Assembly: GCA_037953625.1 (NCBI GenBank)
Contig: CM075655.1
Span: forward strand, 121,279,001 to 121,343,000
Reading direction: 5' to 3'
Source: Crotalaria pallida
Lineage: Eukaryota; Streptophyta; Magnoliopsida; Fabales; Fabaceae
Length of the DNA: 64,000 bases
The translations under genes and the position numbers were made by a program. A model generated the notes under the pieces. The model ran no database searches. It was not told the DNA's origin and saw nothing but the letters and a program-made list of their open reading frames with translations. Shown piece by piece: positions 36,601-41,886 of the stretch. Positions within the stretch are counted from its first letter, which is position 1. Each line of letters starts with the position of its first letter.

Positions 36601-36643
36601 GAGGGTCCGTGATGATCCTCATAATCAGTTGCAATCACTTTAG
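1..36643 (+). CDS. VPS13: VPS13-type bridge-like lipid transfer protein, C-terminal ~2,950 residues (37 exons, 5' part missing)
   Basis: VPS13 proteins are rod-like bridges at membrane contact sites that move bulk phospholipids between organelles. The fragment resembles the plant VPS13M type rather than the SHRUBBY type; that subgroup call is from memory. Order along the encoded fragment (residues counted from the window edge): rod/extended region 1-600, Vps62-like modules about 600-990, further middle region, a segment with W/GW/RRxW residues (about 1510-1560), the Vps13 adaptor-binding region ending in 'APYWLGAARCPS' (about 1700-2000), the VPS13/ATG2-like C-terminal region with 'GFIQGTEALAQGVAFG' (about 2446-2566), a PH-like domain (about 2566-2714), and a last Vps62-like module. 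Every exon joins its neighbour in phase with GT..AG borders, so the gene looks intact despite a 10.1-kb intron full of retrotransposons. The stop is TAG at 36641-36643. No start codon lies in the window. Exon lists are in the block entries. Confidence 0.92.
347..386. repeat. (CT)n microsatellite in VPS13 intron
   Basis: Nearly uninterrupted CT dinucleotides start about 18 bases after the donor at 330. This is ordinary intronic low-complexity DNA; the open frames that run through it are repeat artefacts. Confidence 0.95.
2492..3482. other. VPS13 intron, 991 bp, with (AT)n
   Basis: AT-rich intron between the exons at 2300-2491 and 3483-3586. It contains an (AT)n run at 3248-3295 interrupted once in the middle. 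I see no gene, and no transposon with recognisable ends. Confidence 0.8.
3718..4055 (+). pseudogene. RTE-clade LINE reverse transcriptase fragment
   Basis: Conceptual translation with several stops and frameshifts gives pieces typical of the plant RTE LINE reverse transcriptase: a 'YIRAIKDM'-like piece from about 3788, 'FAEDIVLIRDSREEING' at about 3964-4011 (the polymerase box, with FADD changed to FAED), then 'QALEAH' at about 4034. It is intronic, truncated at both ends and non-functional. The assignment to RTE is from family knowledge; the piece at 16558-17281 overlaps it slightly at the QALEA region, so both derive from the same family. Confidence 0.72.
4405..4711 (-). mobile_element. TRIM (terminal-repeat retrotransposon in miniature), copy 1
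   Basis: Two short direct repeats (about 4405-4492 and 4607-4711), both containing 'CTCAAAACCAATTG', flank a spacer of about 115 bp with no coding capacity. Read on the minus strand, the repeat at 4607-4711 is followed by TGGTATCGGAGCC, a primer-binding site close to the initiator tRNA-Met site. The element is flanked by a 5-bp duplication, CTTCA, at 4400-4404 and 4712-4716. LTR, PBS, short non-coding core, LTR is the TRIM layout. The left LTR is shorter and diverged. It sits in the 3587-5743 intron of VPS13. A second copy of the same family lies at 49507-49836. Confidence 0.8.
4980..5065 (-). repeat. tRNA-derived SINE-like copy
   Basis: Read on the minus strand it starts GGTCCTAATAGTCAGCTCAG TTGGTAGAG (A-box-like) and, about 50 bases on, has GGGTTCAAATTC (B-box-like). 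Related copies with the same 'AGTCAG/AACTC' start and 'TTCRAAYCC' core are at about 5490-5590 and 51170-51262. It cannot fold into a good tRNA, so I call it a SINE relative and not a tRNA gene. Confidence 0.5.
5490..5590 (-). repeat. tRNA-derived SINE-like copy
   Basis: The minus strand reads AGTCCCAAATAGGTAACTCA ATTGGAGAGC, then 'CATAAAGTGTGAGACC', then GGATTCGATCC, which is close to a B box. The middle segment 'CATAAAGTGTGAG' is shared with the copy at 51170-51262. It lies in the same VPS13 intron as the LINE and TRIM entries. Confidence 0.5.
6750..7344. mobile_element. Stowaway-type MITE (Tc1/mariner), carrying a second MITE
   Basis: Terminal inverted repeats read CTCTCTCCGTCCCTTATTAT at the left and ATAAGGGATGGAGGGAG at the right, with TA at both outer edges (6750-6751 and 7343-7344), the classical Stowaway target. 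About 276 bp of its length is a later insertion (6927-7202). It is non-coding and sits in the 6618-7888 intron of VPS13. Confidence 0.82.
6927..7202. mobile_element. Mutator-type MITE nested inside the Stowaway element
   Basis: Near-palindromic element with ends GAGTAATATGTCA and TGACATATTACTC and several 'AGTCCCTGAC' / 'GTCAGGGACT' pairs. It is flanked by a 10-bp direct repeat, AATGATTAAA, immediately before 6927 and after 7202. A 9-11-bp duplication fits Mutator-like transposition. A degraded relative is visible at 38540-38765. Confidence 0.82.
7350..7660 (-). repeat. probable copia solo LTR (diverged)
   Basis: The order of landmarks matches the LTR of element B read on its plus side: GA-rich start, CTATTTATAG (TATA box on the other strand), alternating GACAGTC/CAGCTGAC motifs, 'CTAACTAAC' and an end near TACTCTATTA. 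No internal region or partner LTR is present. I could not define exact ends or a duplication, hence the moderate confidence. Confidence 0.45.
9507..11072 (-). pseudogene. VPS13 intron holding a decayed antisense copia remnant (~9790-11060)
   Basis: On the minus strand around 10165-10205 a piece reads like the copia polymerase box (VYVDD followed by I/V residues), and 10256-10320 has fragments of the adjoining RT region. Farther right (10600-10920) there is a Gln/Ser/Tyr-rich gag-like stretch, and 10990-11060 has GACAGCTGTAC and TACTCTAACA, as in copia LTR ends. Frames are heavily broken. The family is inferred; boundaries are approximate. Confidence 0.45.
11073..15905 (+). other. VPS13: VPS13 exon block C (11 exons): middle region, DysF-like segment, adaptor-binding region
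   Basis: Exons: 11073-11235, 11399-11665, 11806-12003, 12226-12268, 12511-12635, 12721-13218, 13901-14671, 14968-15041, 15127-15484, 15564-15662, 15750-15905. The exon 9343-9506 joins to 'RYQYDLNAPGAASQLRL'. The 11399 exon has 'GQDIFIRATEARGLQ', and 15750 carries a second similar 'GQDIFIKLSTEDAP', the internally repeated strand of the adaptor-binding (VAB/SHR-BD) region. The 13901 exon has 'WQWIDDWHLDTN', 'GWIYAP' and 'RQRRWLRSRKL', spacing that resembles dysferlin/peroxin (DysF) signatures. 'IRVYAPYWLGAARCPSL' (15190 region) is the best VPS13 landmark. Intron 13219-13900 has a short (GT)n at 13827-13841 and nothing else that I recognise. Confidence 0.88.
16121..16425. mobile_element. palindromic MITE (~305 bp)
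   Basis: The left arm starts CTTAATTACTAAATTCGTCC and the right end reads GGCGAATTTAGTAATTAAG. Arms of about 130 bp are imperfectly complementary over their length (for example 'TTTGGTTTTGGT' against 'ACCAAAACCAAA'). There is no open frame. It lies in intron 15906-17662. No clear target duplication was found, so the superfamily is uncertain; structure suggests a Mutator-like non-autonomous element. Confidence 0.7.
16558..17281 (+). pseudogene. RTE-clade LINE 3' end (RT C-terminus plus tail)
   Basis: Reads through the thumb/C-terminal part of plant RTE LINEs: 'RSKMEYMECKFSKR' (about 16602), 'GDVNHKIQAGWMK' (about 16730), 'GKFYRTAIRLVMLYGTECWA' (about 16820), 'AEMRMLRWMSGHTR' (about 16915), 'RERVGVAPIVKKM' (about 16984), 'RLRWFGHVWRR' (about 17030), then a 3' end with 'GCCGACCCCACCTAGTGG' and a TTG-repeat tail at 17263-17281. 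The largest open part is 16694-17119. A frame break near 16690 and a stop at 17119 show that it is dead. Intronic, same sense as VPS13. Confidence 0.85.
18218..18376 (+). mobile_element. Au-like tRNA-derived SINE with target duplication
   Basis: The body contains TTTGGCATAACGGTAAGGTTG (internal promoter A box), a diverged B box around GAATTCAAATC, 'CATGGAAACAATCTCT', and ends GGGCCGCCCTT. That order is what I recall for the angiosperm Au SINE family. A perfect 10-bp direct repeat, TATTATTCTT, flanks it at 18208-18217 and 18377-18386. It is about 159 bp long and intronic (17845-19390). Confidence 0.82.
18387..19390. other. remainder of VPS13 intron
   Basis: AT-rich. Near 18484-18660 the phrases 'AACAAGTGCTCTTAGGGCAC' and 'CCTAAAGGCACTTGTT' face each other, suggesting a small MITE, but its ends are not convincing. 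Nothing else is recognised. Confidence 0.35.
21855..22024 (+). repeat. 5' LTR of copia element A
   Basis: TGTTAGATATTG...TCTAACA, about 170 bp, with TATA box CTATAAATAG near 21941-21950 and a CT-rich 3' part. Target duplication TCACC precedes it. Confidence 0.9.
22370..23053 (+). pseudogene. gag of copia element A (truncated)
   Basis: The frame opens at ATG 22370 and is intact for about 220 residues: 'KLTDKNYLVWKQQVEAVIAS' and 'WLLQSLSEPVQARVLGCVHA' are the copia gag (UBN2-like) landmarks, matched closely by element B's gag. It runs straight into reverse-transcriptase sequence near 23043 in another frame. The nucleocapsid zinc knuckle, protease and integrase are missing. Confidence 0.88.
23043..24437 (+). 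pseudogene. reverse transcriptase / RNase H remnant of element A, upstream part
   Basis: Starts at the RT N-terminus ('AKIALTIPHWKHAMEEEYQA'), with 'DVNNAFLNGDLEEEVYMQQP' and the active-site box 'CYVDDIIITG' near 23627. RNase H pieces 'WVARSTAEAEYRSL' and 'RTKHIELDLFWVREKV' follow up to 24437. There is a TGA at about 23466, a frame break after 23790, a TAG near 24048 and another break near 24120, so it cannot make an enzyme. The end of RNase H continues at 30189. Confidence 0.88.
24438..24666 (-). repeat. 3' LTR of copia element B
   Basis: 229 bp. Differs from the partner LTR only by one extra GA unit in the GA microsatellite near the left end, as far as I can compare by eye. It contains a 12-bp inverted repeat centred on the TATA box (24533-24558) and two copies of GACAGCTGT. 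Confidence 0.93.
24735..29541 (-). pseudogene. gag-pol of element B, interrupted by two stops and one frameshift
   Basis: gag starts at ATG 29539-29541. A single in-frame TAG (28762-28764) separates it from the next part, which has the zinc knuckle 'CQLCNKPGHEALKC', protease motif 'YPDSGATHHL' and the pre-integrase box 'WHSRLGHPPEG'. A second in-frame stop, TGA (27424-27426), precedes the integrase ('QTDWGGEF', 'NGVIERKHRHIVE'). RT follows with 'CYVDDIIITG', and RNase H begins 'YCDADWASDPDDRKSTSGS'. A frameshift near 25190-25260 moves to the frame 24735-25265, which completes RNase H ('TKHIELDLFWVREKV', 'VADILTKPL'). Apart from these three lesions the polyprotein is complete. Confidence 0.93.
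28762..29541 (-). CDS. gag open frame of element B (259 codons, ends at TAG)
   Basis: Intact frame from ATG 29541 to TAG 28762. 'KLTDKNFLLWKQQVEAVI', 'WLLQSLSEQVQSRVLGCVHA' and 'RSSKKGNQTISEFISRIKAI' are copia gag landmarks. The same frame continues after the TAG, so the stop is a point change and not a frame boundary. Retrotransposon protein, not a host gene. Confidence 0.85.
   Translation of the reverse strand: MASIHESPPNSPIHVSPVTTVFNPVTFSHSISTKLTDKNFLLWKQQVEAVILSHRLQRFVVNPKIPSKYLTVEDREFDRVNPHYLNWEEQDQHLASWLLQSLSEQVQSRVLGCVHAYQIWDELNSYFHTLIKARGQMLQSELRSSKKGNQTISEFISRIKAISFSLAAVGEVVTEKEQVRFILDGLPSEYEAFVTSILLRDEPVSVGALEAFLVQHESYLEKMHPIANDAFSVNLTQAQKSDPQANVAHVSLPHQSQGI
29962..30188 (-). repeat. 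5' LTR of copia element B
   Basis: 227 bp, effectively identical to 24438-24666. On the element strand it runs TATTAGAG...CTAACA and is followed by the tRNA-Met primer site. TATA box CTATAAATAG lies inside the inverted repeat at 30055-30080. Confidence 0.93.
30189..30388 (+). pseudogene. RNase H C-terminus of element A, downstream of the B insertion
   Basis: Continues exactly from 24437: 'SKRLIVEHVPSEQQVADILT' and 'KGKLNVTDKF'. Proof that A and this piece were one element before B arrived. Confidence 0.9.
30498..30695 (+). repeat. 3' LTR of copia element A
   Basis: Begins CGTTAGATACTG (TG changed to CG relative to the 5' LTR) after the polypurine tract and ends TAACA before TCACC. A (CT)n run at about 30643-30690 is greatly expanded compared with the 5' LTR. 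Confidence 0.9.
34095..35292. other. VPS13 intron, nothing recognised
   Basis: AT-rich intron of about 1.2 kb. No transposon ends, open frames or RNA genes that I can support. Confidence 0.7.
35402..36304. other. last VPS13 intron with a short direct repeat
   Basis: About 30-bp direct repeats sharing TTTATATAATCGATCACC lie near 35855-35884 and 35978-36008. Otherwise AT-rich and featureless. Confidence 0.6.
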
Positions 36644-37000
36644 TCTGAAATCTTTGCTGATCTCCATCTCGGTTTCATGGAGCGCCAGATTATTCGCCTT
36701 ATTGAAGAAAACGGAAATGTAAGTTGGGTTATAATTCTTGCATAGGCACGTGCCTATTATTTGTTGTAAGGCCTGTGTTAATCAAAGTGCCTGTCTTGTA
36801 ATTATCACCGCTTCCAACGTCCCACGGGCAACAGGATTGTGTATTATCTGATTCGGTGATATGCCTGCGATGGTTTTTGTCTGTCTGTTTGTTTGTTGTA
36901 GTGTAGGTGTACGAAGCCTGTAAACTGTAAATGCACCAGTTTGGTTGCTAGCTGCAGTTTCATTTAACCTTTGCTTTGCAAAATACCTTAAACTGTTGGA
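36644..37000 (+). other. VPS13 3' UTR and downstream flank (extent estimated)
   Basis: Follows the TAG at 36641-36643. GT-rich upstream-element-like stretch (TTTTTGTCTGTCTGTTTG) at about 36876-36893, as in plant 3' ends. No exact polyadenylation site can be assigned. Confidence 0.45.
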
Positions 37001-39180
37001 TAAATTGTTTTGTTAATGACAAGTTCCGGGGAAAAAGATGGCAAAAATGCCGATTTAAAATTAAATTTCCAAATCATGGATGCATTAGCGACATATCATG
37101 TTACAAGAGAAAATTTCTTAATGTTTGTTCTAGGGAATTAAAAAAAAATGAGCAATTAAAAAAAACTTTTTATAAATCAATAATTCATTAACTTGAGCAA
37201 GCATATTTAAAGCAATTTTTGAATAATGGGTTAGGAATCCCGATAAAAGAAAATTTTATTTTTTGGGTTCGATTATAGTTGGGAAAAGGAGGAGAAATTG
37301 TGAAAATAGAAAATGACCTGAAGAAGGAAGAGAGGGAAATAAAGAGTTGCAAACGAGAGAATAGGATTCCGGCTAGTTACCATTACATGATTGTAAAAGG
37401 ATCATATCCGACATATTCGTTAAAAGTCTAACATCGAGAATATTTACTTTTTTTTAAGTTAGTGACACAAAAAATAAGATATAATTATATAAATACACGT
37501 GACACCATAAAAAAAAAAAAAATTAACGCATGACACCATTCCCTATATGACACACCCCTTATCGGGAAAAAAAAAAATATTGGAAACGATGGATTTGTTA
37601 CCTGGATGGCAACGGGATTTTTTTGGAAAAAAAAAATTATGCGATTTATTTTTAGCCTACAAATAATTTAAAGTTCCAACCTAATAGTTTTACCTGAATT
37701 TTATTTAGAAGTCAGAAGCGTGAGACCATGGTCTAAAGCATATATGAATATACTCCTAGCAAATCAATTCTAGATCATTGTATAGAGCATCTCCAGATTG
37801 ACAGTATAATAAGGATGAATGTTAAATATCTAAGTGTAAAAATAAGCCTTGCAGAATCTCATAAACAGAATATAAACAAAAAAAATAATAGCATAGTCAT
37901 GGAAGTGAAGCATGCTGCTGCAGAGAAATTGTGAAAATATAAACCTTGAAAGTACAGAAATCAAACATTAAGTTACTTAGACATTGATAAGAGAAGGAAA
38001 TTAAAACAGATACCTCAGACGGGTAGATAGAGTTCAAGAACCTCATAAGAAGCTATACACCTTTTGCATCATCCATATGTCTGTGCTTACAGCACTCATT
38101 CGGAAATAAAATTCTACTACTTTAAAGCTAAACAAATGATAAACTCAGCATTTTAGTTATAGGGGAACTCCCCAAAGCTGGTCCCTTCTATATCTTTTTC
38201 TGTGATTTGATAACACTTTCAAAACATTCTTCATCATACACGATTGATTGATGTCCTGCAGGAAAAATAAAAATAGACAATTGTAAAATCTACCCTCAGA
38301 TCATTCCCTTTATGGTATTGCAGTATATAAATCAAAATAATCAAAATCTACACTCAACTCATTCTAAATCCTTAAGTCATTTGTATAAAGGCCTGATGAC
38401 ATTATACAATTTGGCCAATTCTATTTACCCATCATCCAAAAGTACACACATAAGCATCCTCCCACGATTCACAATTGATAAGACAAATCCTCCCGAAAGT
38501 GAGATAGCAAAATGTGATTCATATTAATCTCCGCCGTTAGTGGTCCATAAATTCAGGGACTGATTTGACTTATGCTCTCAATCTCAGGGACTAATTCGAC
38601 TGATAATCAATGGTTTTTGTTTATTTTCTTGGCCAATCGCCCGGTCATTAACGTCAGGACTAATACGACTAATGTTTTCTTATCAACCAATTTGAAATTT
38701 TAAAAATCTCATTAACTAAACTGATTGGTACTTCCAAAATCAGGACATATCTGACATATTACTCCAAAATAAAATGAAATGTTGAAATATAAGAACAAAT
38801 GATGATGACAACTTATAAATAAATAAATAAATAACAAATAGAAAAGAAATATCAAATGTAATGAAATAAGGAAAGAGACAAAGAAGGAGAACCAGAGAGT
38901 GAGCGAGAGCGAGAGCGAGAGCGAGAGCAGAGGTGAGAGCATGAATGTGTCTGAGGTTGGTAACGAATACAAAGAAAGATTATATAGTAAGGGAAAGAAA
39001 GGGGGAAGGAAAATAAAACCCTTTCGCTGTTTGAACTTTGAACCCACATCATCGTGAGAGTGGAAAATGAGAAGGCAAAAAGACAAGAATGCTTGCTTGG
39101 AGAGTTGCAGGTGACCAAGTGTCAATTATGTGGTATTTATGTCATTTCCTAAATGCAATATACAAATTTGTATATTTTTA
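37001..39180. other. intergenic, no gene supported
   Basis: AT-rich. 38540-38765 has scattered 'CAGGGACTGATTTGAC' and 'GACATATTACTCC' words, a degraded copy of the MITE family at 6927-7202. 38901-38929 is a (GAGAGC)n run. The long minus-strand frames across it are low-complexity artefacts. A TATA-like sequence on the minus strand is listed separately. Confidence 0.6.
38890..39000 (-). promoter_or_regulatory. possible orphan core promoter (TATA box plus CT-rich leader)
   Basis: On the minus strand, ACTATATAATC (38979-38989) is followed some 50 bases later by a pure CT/GCTCTC leader (38901-38929), the usual arrangement of plant TATA promoters with pyrimidine-rich 5' UTRs. No coding sequence follows it, so it may be a relict, a non-coding transcript start or chance. 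Confidence 0.25.
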
Positions 39181-39181
39181 T

Positions 39182-39574
39182 CGTGCAATCCAAAATTGGA
39201 TGGTTGTTATGTAATCTTTTTTTAATCAATAAGAAGTTGCCACCTATGCTATGTCATTATTTGAAGTAGTTAAAATTAGTTTTTTGCAATTTAGTCCAAC
39301 ATAAAAAGTAAATTAAAAATTTAGTCCTTTGTACCTATAAACAAATTATAACTTTTAATTTTAATAATGTTATTGGCGTAAAAACTTTTTTAAAATTAAA
39401 AGTTATAATTTGTCTATAGGTACAAAGGACTAAATTTTTAATTTACTTTTTATGTTGGACTAAATTGCAAAAAAACTAATTTTAACTACTTCAAATAATG
39501 ACATAGCATGGGTGGCAACTTTTTATTGATTTAAGAAAATGTTGCATATCAACCATCCAATTTTGGATTGCATG
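39182..39574. mobile_element. long palindromic MITE (arms ~185 bp, loop ~25 bp)
   Basis: The left arm begins TGCAATCCAAAATTGGATGG and the right arm ends CCATCCAATTTTGGATTGCA. The arms are almost perfectly complementary through 'GTCCAACATAAAAAGTAAAT' and 'TTTAGTCCTTTGTACCTATA', with a short loop near 39365-39388. It has no coding capacity. It would fold into a very stable hairpin if transcribed. No convincing target duplication was seen. Confidence 0.82.
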
Positions 39575-39642
39575 TTAGTAACTCCCTACAAATTTTTCTT
39601 TCCTTTCTTTTTATACTTTGTCAAACAAAAAGCAAAGAAAAG

Positions 39643-39903
39643 TACTCCCTTTCATATTTTTTTTAAAATTTTTATTTTGACTCAATTTATACGATCTCAT
39701 TTCAATTTTTAATAGCATGTTATTATTTCTTTTCGTAAATATTTTATTTATACACTTTTTAGAATCCCAATAATAATTATAGGGATAGTTTTGAAAAAGT
39801 ATATGAAATTTTCGCATTTCCAATGCCACTAACAAATTTAACTATTTTTCTTGAAAAAAGTTGAAAAATCCCAAAAAGATCTTACACATAGATGGAGGGA
39901 GTA
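39643..39903. mobile_element. Stowaway-type MITE
   Basis: TA-flanked CTCCCTTTCATAT... and ...GATGGAGGGAG. The internal 'CCAATAATAATTATAGGG' and 'TTTTGAAAAAGTATAT' are shared with the copy at 60799-61072, so the two belong to one family. Confidence 0.78.
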
Positions 39904-40173
39904 TTAGCTTTGCTTCCACCATTTTTCTCCAGGTTAGAGATGAACTTAACAACTTACAATCTAAGTGGATAATAAGCTTGATGAACTTGATCATGAATTA
40001 AATGTGATAAATTTGGACTGAAAATTAAATTCGATAAATAAATAAGTTCTTGAGTAAGGTATAATTTGACTCGTTATGTTCTTGAATTATATATTAACAT
40101 ATGTATGAAAAAAAAATGTAATAATTATAATTACATATGTATATTTTTTATATTAATATATGAATATAATATA

Positions 40174-40472
40174 GGTTAAAAATATGTTTTTGTAGCTTGT
40201 AAATATTGTGAATTTTGATTTTAGTTCATATTATTTTTTTCTTTGGTGTTGGTCCTTCAATTTTTTGAAATTTTGGTTTTAGTTTCTAGTATTGACGCAG
40301 CTAATACCGACATGTGGCACATGTCATATTAATTGCTAATATGGTCATTTATGGTATTGAGACGTCATCAATAAGAATTAGAACCAAATTTTTGAAAAAT
40401 AAAAGGACCAAAACAAAAGTATAATGATTGAAATCCTTGTCACATTTATATGAACAAAAACATATTTAAGCC
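40174..40472. mobile_element. MITE with Mutator-like features
   Basis: Ends GGTTAAAAATATGTTTTTG and CAAAAACATATTTAAGCC, with internal inverted words such as 'TGGTTTTAGTT' and 'AGAACCAAA'. Flanks are near-identical AT-rich 9-mers (TATAATATA / TATAATATT), consistent with a 9-bp target duplication, but weak because of base composition. Confidence 0.65.
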
Positions 40473-41295
40473 TATAATATTTATTAAAATTGAAATTATC
40501 ATAAAGATCAATTTAAATGTCTTCTATCTTTTCAATTAGCTCGAAAACTCACAAACTTTAATCGAGTTAAGTTTCAATTGAAAAAATAGTTCGCATTGAA
40601 CTTGACTCAAAACTCAACACAAGCTTTTCCTTTACCAGTGGAGCTGAGCTAAGCTAAATTCGGCTCAACTTGACTCAATTTCAACCCTATTTTTTTTTCT
40701 AAACCAAACAATTGAGTAATCATCTAAATTTCAAATATTATTCTCTCTCCACTTTCATTTTCTTTCCTAAATCAAAATATAAAGTTTACAAGAAAAGTCT
40801 ATTTTCATTTTTAAAAAAATGAATAATTGAGCCAAATTGATCATTAACGTTATTTATCGGAAAACTTTCAATGATCTTTTATTTACTTACATCAGTCCCT
40901 CGAATTTTCAAATGTTGGACAATTTAGTCATTTAAAGGTTGTGATTACATTATCCTTTTCAACATATAACAATTTCAGTTAAGCAAGACTTTATTTTCTT
41001 TCAAAGATAAAAAGCCTTGCGAAAGCTTTCAAGACTAATTTAGACCTTAATTCCCCCTCAGATGTTCTCGTCAAAATACCTTGCCCATAAAAAAATGGCC
41101 ATTAAAAAAACCTCATCTTAAAGTTAACAAGAATTGTGTTGGATGTTGTATATCATCCTTAAAAAGCAGTAGAGGAATCTTGTTTGACAAGAACTCGCAG
41201 TGTCACAGACAAAAAACTTCCCACTTCCCAGCATCATAGAAAATTCTGTATAAAGCCATCATAAAGAAGAATAAAAAAAGCAAAAATGATTTAAA

Positions 41296-41481
41296 GACCT
41301 ACAAAATGATGAAACGGGTAAAATTTAAACCCGTGCATTACTAGTGAGCCTACAAATCAACCTACACCATAAAAGAAGTGACATGTGTCATTTGCCTATC
41401 ATTGATTGCCTGATTGGTTAATAAGTGACATATGTCATATTCTTGCGGTGTAAATTGATTTGTAGGTTTATTTTGTAGGTC
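41296..41481. mobile_element. small MITE (~186 bp)
   Basis: Terminal inverted repeats GACCTACAAAAT and ATTTTGTAGGTC, with a second internal pair (CTACAAATCAA / TTGATTTGTAG) and a central TGACATGTGTCA / TGACATATGTCA. Located just downstream of the glycine-rich gene's stop. Confidence 0.65.
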
Positions 41482-41886
41482 TCTATATCATCACTCATAA
41501 AAAAGATAGTCATTGCAAAAGCTTTCCTACATTTGGTGGTAGAAATTGCTCAAGAAAGCTGAAATGCACCATGAAATACATATAAATAAAGAAGGAAATG
41601 GTGAAATTTCAGTCTGCACTAAACCAAAAGGAAGAAAAAAAACCACCAAAAATATTAATTTAAAAAAAAAATTGAGAGCCCATCTTTTTTACAAGGATGC
41701 GAAGACTGCACAACTATACTTGTTTCTATGATTCTCCTGTACATCTCTGCATATATATATTTACAACGCAAGGCAGCTACAAGGCTCACGAGAACAACAA
41801 AATAAATCCTCCCTTTAAACTGTTGGATTTACAAAAAACTTATCATCCATGTTCACATTCTGATGCTTCTATTCCTCACCTAACTA

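Larger units (their letters stand above)
31217..36643 (+). other. VPS13: VPS13 exon block E (9 exons): C-terminal region, PH-like domain, last Vps62-like module
   Basis: Exons: 31217-31343, 32097-32318, 32387-32746, 33080-33238, 33318-33602, 33708-33923, 34042-34094, 35293-35401, 36305-36643. The first three carry 'LHLIFSVDVLGMTSSTLASL' and the helical 'GFIQGTEALAQGVAFGVSG' to 'PVSGALDFFSLTVDGIGAS', the most conserved VPS13/ATG2 C-terminal block. 33080-33602 is the PH-like domain ('HQRIVLVTNKRVMLLQ', 'WDVPWDELMALEL'). 34042-36643 carries 'SIWRPLCPDGYTCIGD' and 'SIWHPRAPDGFVSPGC'. The acceptor at 33708 was preferred over one at 33670 because only it gives 'VPSSQRQVYFAWSE', which continues the family pattern. 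Intron 32319-32386 is only 68 bp. Confidence 0.92.

Noticed and set aside
38712..39125. Minus-strand open frames rich in Ser/Leu/Phe
   Set aside because: Low-complexity translation of CT repeats; no splice, homology or codon support.
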